Notes: generated from the letters alone by a model not told the origin. Positions 1 to 7,449 are shown, counted from the first letter of the stretch. The stretch is 23,180 nucleotides of DNA from a bacterium (GCA_037147175.1 JBAWVS010000044.1:1-23180); one strand, 5' to 3'. Program-made: numbers and translations.

Positions 1-318
1 TGCATAGGATAGTAACTTAAAAAAATTCTGACTGGACATCGGGGCATGATATATATTCAGGAATTTATAAAAAATGAAATCCCTATAACTATATGTACTG
101 ATAACGATACTATTTGCGGGACAAATATTTCAAAAGAATATATGCAATTTTTATTAACAGGACACGATTCATTTATGAATTGGAATGTTGTTAAACAAGC
201 TGCAAAAAACGGAATTCAAACAGCATTCATTTCTGAACCGGATAAAGCAGACGCTTTGAACATATTTGATGACAGAACCAGAAAAATTGAAAAATTGATT
301 AAAGAATACAGTAAATAA
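1..318 (+). pseudogene. Adenosine deaminase-family C-terminal fragment (decayed)
   Basis: The readable part (first ATG at 46, 90 residues) resembles the C-terminal end of adenosine/AMP deaminase-type amidohydrolases. A segment like 'IPITICTDND' stands where the family has its metal-binding 'PVTINTDDP', followed by 'GTNISKEY', which matches the usual 'SGTxLTxEY'. Upstream, the frame is open only back to a TAA at 13-15. A neighbouring frame encodes 'SNLKK' (11-25), which fits the family's 'CPxSNxxLTG' stretch if one base is missing in the A-run at about 19-25. All three frames meet a stop within the first 18 bases, so this looks like a frameshifted remnant rather than an intact gene entering the window. 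The second Asp of the TDD motif is Asn here (T18-D19-N20), so activity would be doubtful anyway. A free-standing 90-residue protein is the less likely alternative. Confidence 0.55.
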
Positions 319-443
319 TATAAAAAAAGAAAGAAGGTGTTTAAAGATTTGCTAAAAAAAGACGATAAATTACAAATAGAGTAATTTATAAAACAAATAT
401 CAGTAAAAAATTATTTTAAAGATTATTATGAAGGAGAAAAATT

Positions 444-1307
444 ATGGAAAAAATTGGTAAACATTTAAGTCAAATCCCAAGTTTCACCGGTCAAGGTAAC
501 AAAAAAAATGAAGTTGCAGTAGCGACTGCTACTCAACAAGCCATAACGAATGCAGAAAAAGTTGCAGTAAGCACCGGGCATGTATGTGGTCAAGATTTGG
601 TACAAGCAAAAACATTAAAAATTCAGCCGGGCAGCGAAATATTAAATAGAGCTGTTCCGATCGAAAGCAAGCCAAATCCTGCTAATTTTACTTTAGCAAC
701 AACAACGGGTGAAGTTCCTGATGTATGGAGTCAAGCCGGGGCGAATCATTCTTATAAACCAGGTCAAATAGTTATGAATTACGGAGAACAGCCACTTGAA
801 TATGTTTCAAACCCCAAAGTTCTGGAAGAAGCTAAAGCCAAAGGATTATCCACAGTTCCTGACAGAGCAGTCGGGGATTATGATATTATGCATGATACTT
901 ATATTAGAAAAGATACCGGTAAATATTTAAGAGAAACACCTATGAAACCTGGTGATCCTCCAATCGATGTTGTTAAAAAAGCTAAAGGTGGCGTTCTTGT
1001 AATGCCAAATGGTACAGAAGTACATACTTTAGAAACTATAGCCGCAAATAAACCTCCTGTAACAATAACAACAGGAAATGTAATTATGCTTGATCATAAA
1101 GGAAATCCTTATGTAGGTGATATAGAAAAAGTTTTTGTTAAAAAGAATGTTCCGACAAGTCCAAAAGCAGAAAAACTATTCGAAGCAGCTCAAAAATTTA
1201 TAGAAACAAGGAAACAAGCAATGAAAGAACTCGGCGAAGAGGCTAAACCGGCTATTGAAGCGGCTTGGAAAACTCTTGTAAAAACTGCAAAAAAAATAAA
1301 ACCATAA
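444..1307 (+). CDS. Uncharacterised 287-residue protein
   Basis: I do not recognise this gene. The ATG follows a good SD (AAGGAG around 430-435), and codon use looks like that of a genuine gene. The product is soluble, with no signal peptide or membrane helix. It opens with a short Ser/Thr/Gln-rich segment containing 'SFTGQG' (residues 13-18), then a region rich in Pro, Gly and Val. Two stretches look weakly alike: 'KPGQIVMNYGEQPLEYV' near residues 106-122 and 'TTGNVIMLDHKGNPYVGD' near 209-226. They may be repeats of a small beta-rich unit. The last 50 residues are Lys/Ala/Glu-rich and probably helical. The preceding 125 bp hold no convincing gene. An adhesin-like, effector or scaffold role cannot be told apart from the sequence. 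Confidence 0.7.
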   Translation: MEKIGKHLSQIPSFTGQGNKKNEVAVATATQQAITNAEKVAVSTGHVCGQDLVQAKTLKIQPGSEILNRAVPIESKPNPANFTLATTTGEVPDVWSQAGANHSYKPGQIVMNYGEQPLEYVSNPKVLEEAKAKGLSTVPDRAVGDYDIMHDTYIRKDTGKYLRETPMKPGDPPIDVVKKAKGGVLVMPNGTEVHTLETIAANKPPVTITTGNVIMLDHKGNPYVGDIEKVFVKKNVPTSPKAEKLFEAAQKFIETRKQAMKELGEEAKPAIEAAWKTLVKTAKKIKP

Positions 1308-1388
1308 AATTACTTTAACAAGATTGTAAAATCTTCAGTTTATTTAATATTACATCGAGCTTTGCTCGGAAAGGAAGTAAAAATATCA

Positions 1389-1613
1389 ATGTCAATTCAA
1401 CAATCCGTTAAATTACAGCCTCCTGTAGGTAAACAAGTGGCTTTTAAAGGAAAATTTGCTGACGCTGTCGGGAGTTTAGCTTTAAAAGCAGGAGGTTTTG
1501 GTCAGACAGCAAGTAAAAATGTTTCAAAACCCGGAATATTAGGAAAAATTAAAAATAATTTAATAAGTGCTGTTTTAGCGTGTCTGCCTGATTTTAAAAT
1601 CAGGATGCGCTAA
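1389..1613 (+). CDS. Small uncharacterised protein with disrupted C-terminus
   Basis: A frame is open from a TTG at 1362, but I place the start at ATG 1389, which has an AAGGAAG SD about 12 bp upstream. This gives 74 residues: 'MSIQQSVKLQPPVGKQ', then 'VAFKGKF', then a Gly/Ala/Lys-rich stretch. The family is unknown. The final residues 'LACLPDFKIRMR' are encoded by an 18-bp perfect palindrome and its flanks. Just beyond the stop, in another frame, 1613-1657 reads 'NNIFGNLSNKLRKT' followed by a stop, which matches the amphipathic, Asn/Lys-rich style of the protein. The present C-terminus may therefore be foreign and the original one displaced (see findings). The intact form would have been about 15 residues longer. 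Confidence 0.5.
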   Translation: MSIQQSVKLQPPVGKQVAFKGKFADAVGSLALKAGGFGQTASKNVSKPGILGKIKNNLISAVLACLPDFKIRMR

Positions 1614-1614
1614 A
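1574..1614. repeat. Palindromic element, probably inserted
   Basis: The core CCTGATTTTAAAATCAGG (1587-1604) is a perfect 18-bp palindrome. Outer arms TTTAGCG (1574-1580) and CGCTAAA (1608-1614) also pair, separated from the core by a 6-nt and a 3-nt internal loop. It lies across the stop codon of the 1389 gene and shifts its frame. It could be a mobile palindromic repeat or a terminator, but no T-tract follows it, which argues against a terminator. Confidence 0.55.
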
Positions 1615-1694
1615 TAACATTTTCGGAAATTTAAGCAACAAGTTGAGAAAAACTTGAGGTAACGATGAACTATAGAGATTGTTTCTAAAATTCA

Positions 1695-1799
1695 GACACA
1701 TAGCGACAAATTCTCCTATATACACTATAACATGTATATAGGAGAATTTGAGTGTTGAAACTTAGTTTCTCTTATTTTTTAAAATTGCTGGACTTATAG
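1695..1799 (+). promoter_or_regulatory. Hairpin burying an SD, with a micro-ORF after it
   Basis: A perfect 18-bp stem (1707-1724 with 1733-1750, 8-nt loop) contains AGGAG in its 3' arm, so the SD is paired when the RNA folds. A GTG at 1752 then opens a 15-codon frame ending in TAG at 1797-1799 ('VLKLSFSYFLKLLDL'). Upstream is GACACATA (1695-1702). The arrangement closely parallels the structure at 7905-7977. It may be a translational switch, an attenuator or a recombination site. No protein is demonstrated. Confidence 0.4.
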
Positions 1800-1815
1800 T
1801 TAATTTTGTTGAACA

Positions 1816-1822
1816 AAAATTC
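1816..1822. repeat. Left copy of 7-bp target-site duplication
   Basis: AAAATTC directly precedes the left end of the insertion sequence and is repeated exactly at 2975-2981 directly after its right end. Confidence 0.65.
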
Positions 1823-2974
1823 CAGAAATTTAAGAAAACTGAAAAGAAATTCAAAACCAGATAGTGCATAATATTAATATGTAAAAAATCGGTGAATTTC
1901 TTATGAATATTCAATATGCAAGCGAAAAGTATTTAAAACCATTATTGTCATTAATAGATGGAGAGAATAACAAAAAAACTTTTGAGAAGTATATATCTGG
2001 CTTAATTCTAGAGAACAAGAACTTTTCAACACTTGAAATCAATGAAAAAACAGAAGAAAAGGAATTATCACAGTTATATTATTTCTTAGAACAAACTATT
2101 AATTGGAGAAAGTTATCCTATACACAAGCAAAAGCCGTTATAGCAGATGATAATCCTAAAGATTTTTATTTATTATTGGATGCAACCCCTATAAAACAAA
2201 AATATGCAGAGAATCGAATAACTAAAACTGGCTTTGTGAATATATCAGAGCTTAAAAATGTTCCTAATAATGAGATAGTGGGGCTGTATCTTAGTAACGG
2301 AACTAAATACATTCCTCTAGAATTCAAGCTTTGGGCTAGTGCAAAGGTCACAGAACCTCAGGATTACAAGAAAAAAACAAATCAATTTATAGAGCTTTTT
2401 CAATATTACGGAATGAATGGGATACCTGTAAAGAGAGCGTTTTTCGATAATGGATTTGCCTCAATGTTCAACCTTAACTGGTTAATGGAGAATAAATATA
2501 TCTTTATCACAAGATTAAAAAGCAATAAAATCGTATACATCAATGGAGAAAAGCGAATATTAGGTGAATTAGACTTAAAAAATGGAGAAAGTATAACCTG
2601 TACTATTAAAGGCATTAAAAAAAATGTAAAAGTACTTAAGTTTTGGCACCAAGACGAGGAATATTATATTGTAACAAATGACCTTGACATTACAGATGCA
2701 GATTTGAAACAGGGATACTTAGACAGGTGGGGCGTTGAAGTATTTCACAGAGAAGCTAAACAAAAGCTGGGACTTGAAAAAATGCTTGTCAGGTCTTGGC
2801 GAAAATTGACAAACAGAATAGGTTTAATTTGTGTTGTTTATGGCTTCCTTACTGCAATTGGGCAGCAGGTTAAAACGTCTATCGGAAAAACGAAAAGAAT
2901 TATACAGGATTTTATATATTCAACTCACGACTCTGCTGACCGTTTAGGCAATTTGGGTTTTTGCTAAATTTCTG
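1823..2974 (+). mobile_element. IS4-type insertion sequence, complete
   Basis: This is an 1152-bp element bounded by inverted repeats. The left end reads CAGAAATTTAAGAAAA and the inward-read right end CAGAAATTTAGCAAAA: ten identical bases, then two mismatches, then four more matches. It is flanked by AAAATTC on both sides and holds a single transposase gene whose stop codon lies inside the right terminal repeat. Both ends and the duplication are intact, so the insertion looks recent. It landed about 70 bp upstream of the helix-turn-helix gene at 3045 and may have separated it from its original promoter. Confidence 0.75.
1903..2967 (+). CDS. IS4-family DDE transposase
   Basis: This 354-residue enzyme cuts and rejoins the ends of the surrounding insertion sequence. 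The RNase H-like catalytic triad is visible: Asp93 in 'LLLDATP', Asp182 in 'AFFDNGF' and Glu279 in 'DRWGVEVFHREAK'. Around Glu279 the IS4-family signature Y-(2)-R-(3)-E-(6)-K is exact (Tyr272, Arg275, Glu279, Lys286). The first 85 residues are the usual helical DNA-binding region and 210-260 the inserted beta segment. Length is normal for the smaller IS4-group enzymes and the frame is unbroken, so it is probably active. No strong SD precedes ATG 1903, which is common for transposases. The subgroup cannot be fixed without a database. Confidence 0.9.
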   Translation: MNIQYASEKYLKPLLSLIDGENNKKTFEKYISGLILENKNFSTLEINEKTEEKELSQLYYFLEQTINWRKLSYTQAKAVIADDNPKDFYLLLDATPIKQKYAENRITKTGFVNISELKNVPNNEIVGLYLSNGTKYIPLEFKLWASAKVTEPQDYKKKTNQFIELFQYYGMNGIPVKRAFFDNGFASMFNLNWLMENKYIFITRLKSNKIVYINGEKRILGELDLKNGESITCTIKGIKKNVKVLKFWHQDEEYYIVTNDLDITDADLKQGYLDRWGVEVFHREAKQKLGLEKMLVRSWRKLTNRIGLICVVYGFLTAIGQQVKTSIGKTKRIIQDFIYSTHDSADRLGNLGFC

Positions 2975-2981
2975 AAAATTC
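2975..2981. repeat. Right copy of 7-bp target-site duplication
   Basis: AAAATTC is identical to 1816-1822. Removing the element plus one copy restores a continuous frame leading into the 3045 gene. Confidence 0.65.
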
Positions 2982-3044
2982 ATATTTCAAAAAAATATTA
3001 TAAAATTTGTTCAAGAAGTTAATAAAAAAGCCGATTTTAAGTAT

Positions 3045-3833
3045 ATGGACAAAGATAAAGAAAATAATGAAATACAAAAAGCAATGCAGCCGTTCGTAGA
3101 ATTTAGAAAGGCTGTAAGTGTTTTTGATTGGCTGCCAAAGCTTAATAATATTTTTAATCCGAGTAGCTTAAATCAATTTCAGGCTTTTAACGAGGTTAAT
3201 AAAAATCTTGCAGCCGGCTATGAGTTGACTAAAAATTTTCAAAGGATAACCGATTCAATTGATAAAATATATAAAATTATTGAAGCTGTTCAAAAAGAAT
3301 TAGCTGAGCGAAATATTGATATAGAAATAATCGCGGAGCTGGAAATATCAGAATTGGTCAAATTGTATTCTTTATCCGGCAAATCAAGTCTCAGCTTTAC
3401 AGATATTCTGGAAGACAGCTTGAAACTCTTTGGCAATGTCACATATGAGCAAGTTGTAAAATATTTGGAAATTTTAAGCAGCCGGAAAGATCAAATAATA
3501 AAAAATGAGCCGAAATTCATAAATTTTGACGATATTTCTAATGAAGATTTGGAATTCTCACAAAAATACACTGAAAGCCAAGTTGTAAAGAAGTTAAAAG
3601 AATATGCAAAAGGCGAAATAAAACTGAGAGAAGAAGAAAAAACTCTTTTAAGGTACCTGAAGAAAAATAAATTTTTATCAAATAAAGAATTGGCACAAAG
3701 GATGAAGTACAGTAAAAGAGGCATAGAGGAAATATGTGCAAAGATTCGCCGCAAGTTTGATTTGGATTTTATTGAACCTAAAAATACTAAACGGCATTTG
3801 TTAATAGCTTTAGCCCAAAATATTCAACTTTAA
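3045..3833 (+). CDS. Protein with C-terminal LuxR-like helix-turn-helix
   Basis: The product is 262 residues. The C-terminal part (about 192-255) reads like a GerE/LuxR DNA-binding domain: 'REEEKTLLRYL', then 'SNKELAQRMKYSKRGIEE' as the helix-turn-helix, then 'KIRRKFDLD', matching the family pattern 'LTxREkEvL…SnkEIAxxL…vxxHxxnIxrKLgv'. The N-terminal 190 residues are helical, charged and unfamiliar, with no receiver or PAS motif. It is probably a transcription regulator, perhaps of the downstream element. ATG 3045 has no clear SD. The frame stays open upstream to 2976 and, across the excised insertion sequence, back to a stop at 1763-1765, with no ATG in that stretch. A longer ancestral N-terminus is therefore possible. 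The target is unknown. Confidence 0.65.
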   Translation: MDKDKENNEIQKAMQPFVEFRKAVSVFDWLPKLNNIFNPSSLNQFQAFNEVNKNLAAGYELTKNFQRITDSIDKIYKIIEAVQKELAERNIDIEIIAELEISELVKLYSLSGKSSLSFTDILEDSLKLFGNVTYEQVVKYLEILSSRKDQIIKNEPKFINFDDISNEDLEFSQKYTESQVVKKLKEYAKGEIKLREEEKTLLRYLKKNKFLSNKELAQRMKYSKRGIEEICAKIRRKFDLDFIEPKNTKRHLLIALAQNIQL

Positions 3834-3871
3834 TGACCCGTATTTAAGTTTTTAAAGATAAATTATTTCTG

Positions 3872-3917
3872 TTTAAGCCCCAAACTGTGTGGTTATCCAC
3901 ATAACTTGGGGCTTAAA
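3872..3917 (+). promoter_or_regulatory. Long hairpin with perfect DnaA-box-like core
   Basis: Twelve-bp arms, TTTAAGCCCCAA (3872-3883) and TTGGGGCTTAAA (3906-3917), enclose a second stem TGTGG/CCACA with loop TTAT. The inner strand contains TTATCCACA (3893-3901), identical to the consensus DnaA box. It lies between the helix-turn-helix gene and the methyltransferase. It may end transcription of the former, or bind DnaA or another palindrome-binding factor. Confidence 0.5.
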
Positions 3918-4127
3918 ATTTGCTATTCTTAAATATAAGAAAGTGAAAAGCCAGAGTTGTGTTTCTGCAATAACCATGAGGTATAAGTCTATGAATATGA
4001 CCTATACTGTGTGGTTATCCACATGATTTTGGATGTAAAATCGCTCATAATAGAAATATTCAGAAATAAAAAATGAGTTCAGTTCCGTAAGAATCAGGAG
4101 GCAGAAGTTTATGAATACCAACTTGGT
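3884..4127 (+). repeat. Diverged tandem duplication (two ~121-bp units) before the methyltransferase
   Basis: Unit 1 begins at 3884 and unit 2 at 4006, each with the identical 19-mer ACTGTGTGGTTATCCACAT. Further into each unit, aligned blocks recur: 'TT-GG…AAAAT…GCT', then 'GAGG…AAGT-TATGAATA'. The ATG in unit 2 is the methyltransferase start (4111). The equivalent ATG in unit 1 (3991), also 9 nt after a GAGG, opens only an 11-codon frame. The upstream unit therefore looks like a duplicated copy of the gene's own leader and start. Confidence 0.6.
3991..4026 (+). CDS. Possible 11-residue leader peptide
   Basis: The frame encodes 'MNMTYTVWLST' and stops. It has a GAGG SD 9 nt before the ATG and sits in the duplicated leader of the methyltransferase. 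Its last codons are formed by the DnaA-box palindrome. It may be a real leader ORF or a by-product of the duplication. Confidence 0.25.
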   Translation: MNMTYTVWLST

Positions 4128-5433
4128 TGTAGAATACGTCAACGCTTCAGAAATCAAACCTTACAAGTCAAATCCCAAAATTCACAAAAACAAGCAAATT
4201 CAGCAGATAGTGAATTCCATTTCTGAGTTCAGGTTCAACAATCCCATTCTGATTGATGAAAACAACGTGATTATCGCAGGGCACGGAAGATTATTGGCTG
4301 CCAATCACCTGAACATGCAGCAAATTCCTGTGATTAAACTCTCGCATCTTTCCGATGCTCAGAAAAAAGCTTATAGAATAGCTGATAATAAGTTGACCGA
4401 AAACGGTGAATGGGATTTTGACCTGTTAAAAATCGAGTTTGAAGACTTAAGCCATCTTGAACTTGATTTTAATCTGGACATAACAGGTTTTGATACTGCT
4501 GATATTGACGTTATGCTTGATGATACACTCACCCGCAAAGAAGTTAAGCTTGATGAAAAAGCCAATGCCGTTCCGTTTATCTCTGCAAATGAAATAGTTT
4601 CTCAGCCGGGCGACATCTGGCAATTAGGCAAACACATGATAATCTGCGGCAATTCTTTAGAAAAAGAAACTTATACTAAGCTTTTTGGTAGCGAAAAAGC
4701 GAATATGATTTTTACAGACCCGCCGTATAACGTCAAAGTCGACGGACATGTCTGCGGATTAGGTAAAATCAAACATAAAGAATTTTACATGGCATCAGGA
4801 GAGATGTCAGAAGAAGAATTCCAAAATTTTCTGTCCGGAAGTTTCAACCTGCTGAAAGAATTCTCAAAAGACGGTTCTCTGCACTATATCTGTATGGACT
4901 GGCGGCACATTAAAGAAATAATTAATGCCGGAAGTATTTATGATGAATTTAAGAACCTCTGCGTTTGGAATAAAGACAACGGCGGAATGGGATCTTTATA
5001 CAGGTCAAAGCATGAGCTGATTTTTATCTTTAAAAATGGCAAACAATCTCACATAAATAATGTTGAACTTGGCTCGCACGGCAGATACAGGACAAATGTC
5101 TGGGATTATCCCGGGGCAAATTCTTTCGGCAGAGACAAAAACAATCTTAAATTTCACCCGACCGTCAAACCCGTTGAAATGGTCAAAGACGCTATTTTAG
5201 ATGTTACAGCCCGGAATGATATTGTACTGGATGCCTTTTTAGGTTCAGGTACAACTTTAATAGCGGCGGAAAAATCCGGCAGAGTTTGCTACGGCATAGA
5301 ACTTGAAGCTCTCTACATTGACACAACAATCCGCCGATGGGAAAGCTTAACCGGTTCTTCTGCCCTAAATTTATCTTCAGGCAAAACTTACAGGGAATTA
5401 TCGGAGGAAAAACAAAATGCCAAAGAAAACTAA
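4111..5433 (+). CDS. ParB-domain / DNA adenine- or cytosine-N4-type methyltransferase fusion
   Basis: This 440-residue protein fuses two domains. Residues about 8-95 form a ParB/Spo0J N-terminal-like domain ('EIKPYKSNPK…NPILIDENNVIIAGHGR'). From about 165 it is an amino-DNA methyltransferase, which transfers methyl from S-adenosylmethionine to a base amino group. The catalytic DPPY (203-206) comes before the SAM-binding FLGSG (376-380), the order of the beta class. HPTVKP (349-354) is also typical. No partner nuclease is adjacent, so it is likely a solitary, element-borne methylase of the kind found next to phage terminases. SD AGGAGG (4096-4101) supports ATG 4111. Its end overlaps the next gene by 17 bp, implying translational coupling. 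The methylated sequence cannot be read from the protein. Confidence 0.9.
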   Translation: MNTNLVVEYVNASEIKPYKSNPKIHKNKQIQQIVNSISEFRFNNPILIDENNVIIAGHGRLLAANHLNMQQIPVIKLSHLSDAQKKAYRIADNKLTENGEWDFDLLKIEFEDLSHLELDFNLDITGFDTADIDVMLDDTLTRKEVKLDEKANAVPFISANEIVSQPGDIWQLGKHMIICGNSLEKETYTKLFGSEKANMIFTDPPYNVKVDGHVCGLGKIKHKEFYMASGEMSEEEFQNFLSGSFNLLKEFSKDGSLHYICMDWRHIKEIINAGSIYDEFKNLCVWNKDNGGMGSLYRSKHELIFIFKNGKQSHINNVELGSHGRYRTNVWDYPGANSFGRDKNNLKFHPTVKPVEMVKDAILDVTARNDIVLDAFLGSGTTLIAAEKSGRVCYGIELEALYIDTTIRRWESLTGSSALNLSSGKTYRELSEEKQNAKEN

Positions 5434-5845
5434 AAATTCAGAAAATTCCGACAATTACGAAGTTGGTTACAAGAAACCTCCAAAAGATTCACAATTCAAA
5501 CCCGGGGAGTCCGGTAATAAAAAAGGCAGGCCCAAAGACAGCAAAAACACTTATGCAATGTTAAACGAAGTTTTAGTGCAAAAAATCAGCATAAAAGAAA
5601 ACGGCAGGGATTTAAGAATCCCCAAAAAACTGGCAATGATTATGCAGCTTGTAAATAAAGCTGTTAAAGGAGATGTAAAAGCCATAAATTCGCTATTGCC
5701 ACATATGTTGATGGCTGATGCGAAAGAAGAAGATAAAAACAAGATTCTGGCATCCATTAGCCAAGATGACCGGGACATAATCACAAATTATTTAAAAAAT
5801 ATTTCTGATTTTGACGGAACAGAAGAGGTAAACAACAATGATTAA
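5417..5845 (+). CDS. DUF5681 domain protein, terminase-associated
   Basis: The product has 142 residues. Residues about 14-42 carry the DUF5681 signature 'VGYKKPP…SQFKPGESGNKKGRPK…SKN', a basic Gly-rich stretch likely to contact DNA. The rest is helical, with 'AIKSLLPH'-like spacing and an acidic C-terminus. From prior knowledge, this domain commonly sits between a ParB-methyltransferase and a phage terminase large subunit, exactly as here, so a small-terminase-like DNA-recognition role is a reasonable inference, but not shown. GGAGG at 5403-5407 precedes ATG 5417. The gene overlaps the methyltransferase by 17 bp and the terminase by 8 bp. Confidence 0.8.
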   Translation: MPKKTKNSENSDNYEVGYKKPPKDSQFKPGESGNKKGRPKDSKNTYAMLNEVLVQKISIKENGRDLRIPKKLAMIMQLVNKAVKGDVKAINSLLPHMLMADAKEEDKNKILASISQDDRDIITNYLKNISDFDGTEEVNNND

Positions 5846-7367
5846 TGATAATAAAGCTTTATTAAATTCCATCCTTCGAATTAACTTTAAATCCTTTGTA
5901 GAAAAGGTTTTTAAAGAAGTTTCCCCGAATGCTCAATATCTTGACAACTGGCATATTGAAGTAATTTGCCATGAACTTATGGATCTGCTGGAAAACCGAG
6001 AAAACCGCCTGATAATTAACATTCCGCCACGGTATATGAAATCAATAATCTGCTCCATCGCATTTCCGGCATTTATCTTAGGGCATAATCCCAAAGCTTC
6101 CGTTATTGTTGTCAGCTACGCCGATGAACTCGCTTCAAAACTTGCGCTTGATTGCAAAAAAGTTATGGAAAGCGGTTGGTACCAAGAACTTTTTCCTGAT
6201 ACAAAATTATCAAAGAAATCCGTAAATGACTTTGAAACAATAAAAGGCGGGTGCCGGTATGCAACTTCAATTAACGGAACACTTACAGGAAGAGGTGCAG
6301 ATTACATTATTATCGATGACCCGATGAAACCGATGGATGCATACTCGGATTTATTACGGGATAAAACAAATGATTGGTACGGAAATACTTTGTACTCAAG
6401 GCTTAATAACAAGAAAGACGGGAAAATAATTGTTGTTATGCAAAGACTTCACGAAGAAGACCTCACAGGTTACCTGCTGGAAACAGACCCGAATTTTAGA
6501 CATATTAAAATCTCTGCTATCGCTGAAGTTGATGAATGCTGGATGGCTATAGACAGAATTACCGGCTTAGAGAAAAGATTTTACAGAAAGCAAAACGACC
6601 CGCTGCATCCTGAAAGGGAAGATTTAGCGAAATTATATCAGGCAAAAGAATATATGGGCGAGTATAACTTCGCCGGGCAGTACCAGCAAAACCCTGCACC
6701 ACGCGAAGGAGGTGTAATTAAAAAGAAATGGCTTCAGTATTACAGCATAAATGAGCTGTTTAATGCTATTGAACGTGAAGAAATCAAGGTTAAATGCATT
6801 ATTCAATCCTGGGATACAGCTAATAAAATTGCTCAGCATAATGATTATTCAGTCTGTATAACTATACTTAGGGATGAAAAAGACAGGAATTATGTGCTGG
6901 ATGTTTACAGGGAAAAGCTGGAGTTCCCTTTCCTGATCAAAAAAATTGCACAAATGCATAACGATGCAAAAGAGAAGTATAAGCACAGAATAGAGGTTTT
7001 GATTGAAGATCAGGCTTCCGGCACAAGCCTGATTCAAACACTAAAGCAGGATTTCAAGATTTACCCGAAAGGCATCAAGCCGGAATATGACAAGGAAACC
7101 AGACTGATTTCCGTTTCAAACTTAATAGAGAATGGCAACTGCCTGTTTCCTGACGACAAGCCAAATTGGTGGCTTGATTTTGAGCAGGAAATCTTGAGAT
7201 TCCCGAAATCAAAACATGATGACCAGTGCGACGCTCTAAGCCAAGCACTAAACGAGAAAGTATACGGATCCTCTGAATTTGAATATCTTTCTCGCCCCAG
7301 ATCCAAAACTGCAACAGACAGGCTTTTCGAAGGTTATTACACGGCACCTGACTGGGATTTAATGTAG
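5838..7367 (+). CDS. terL: Phage terminase large subunit
   Basis: This 509-residue DNA-packaging motor and nuclease has both expected halves. ATPase: Walker A variant 'PPRYMKS' (63-69), 'VVVSYADELASKL' (90-102), Walker B 'YIIIDD' (156-161), and 'MQRLHEEDLTGYLL' (201-214), the coupling segment. RNase H-like nuclease: 'SWDTANK…NDYSV' (Asp325), 'VLIEDQASG' (Glu390/Asp391) and 'HDDQCDALSQAL' (460-471). It belongs to the group with the TIGR01630-type C-terminal domain. The Gly of the usual GKS is Met, a departure from the classical P-loop. Length and motifs indicate an intact gene. It overlaps DUF5681 by 8 bp. No portal, protease, capsid or tail gene follows, so in this element it may act with a helper phage or as a nuclease. 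Confidence 0.92.
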   Translation: MINDNKALLNSILRINFKSFVEKVFKEVSPNAQYLDNWHIEVICHELMDLLENRENRLIINIPPRYMKSIICSIAFPAFILGHNPKASVIVVSYADELASKLALDCKKVMESGWYQELFPDTKLSKKSVNDFETIKGGCRYATSINGTLTGRGADYIIIDDPMKPMDAYSDLLRDKTNDWYGNTLYSRLNNKKDGKIIVVMQRLHEEDLTGYLLETDPNFRHIKISAIAEVDECWMAIDRITGLEKRFYRKQNDPLHPEREDLAKLYQAKEYMGEYNFAGQYQQNPAPREGGVIKKKWLQYYSINELFNAIEREEIKVKCIIQSWDTANKIAQHNDYSVCITILRDEKDRNYVLDVYREKLEFPFLIKKIAQMHNDAKEKYKHRIEVLIEDQASGTSLIQTLKQDFKIYPKGIKPEYDKETRLISVSNLIENGNCLFPDDKPNWWLDFEQEILRFPKSKHDDQCDALSQALNEKVYGSSEFEYLSRPRSKTATDRLFEGYYTAPDWDLM

Positions 7368-7386
7368 CAAATTGGAGGTTAAAAAT

Positions 7387-7449
7387 GTGAAAAAATCAAA
7401 AATTTACAGGTTACATTTACAAAAAGTTCAAAAAGGAGGCAAATTATGA
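7387..7449 (+). CDS. 20-residue basic micro-ORF coupled to next gene
   Basis: GGAGG at 7374-7378 lies 8 nt before a GTG at 7387. The frame encodes 20 residues, mostly Lys, Gln, Leu and Gly, and its TGA overlaps the ATG at 7446 (ATGA), a classic coupling arrangement. An ATG-TGA start-stop pair sits one base out of register at 7385-7390. It may be a leader that controls translation of the next gene rather than a functional peptide. Confidence 0.35.
   Translation: MKKSKIYRLHLQKVQKGGKL

Noticed and set aside
337-384. Micro-ORF starting at GTG 337 between the first two genes
   Set aside because: The AAGAAGG sequence is directly against the GTG, too close to act as an SD, and nothing else supports translation.
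4111-5433. Restriction-modification system
   Set aside because: The methyltransferase has no adjacent active restriction gene; the nuclease-like protein at 7446 lacks the catalytic E-x-K and is separated by the terminase.
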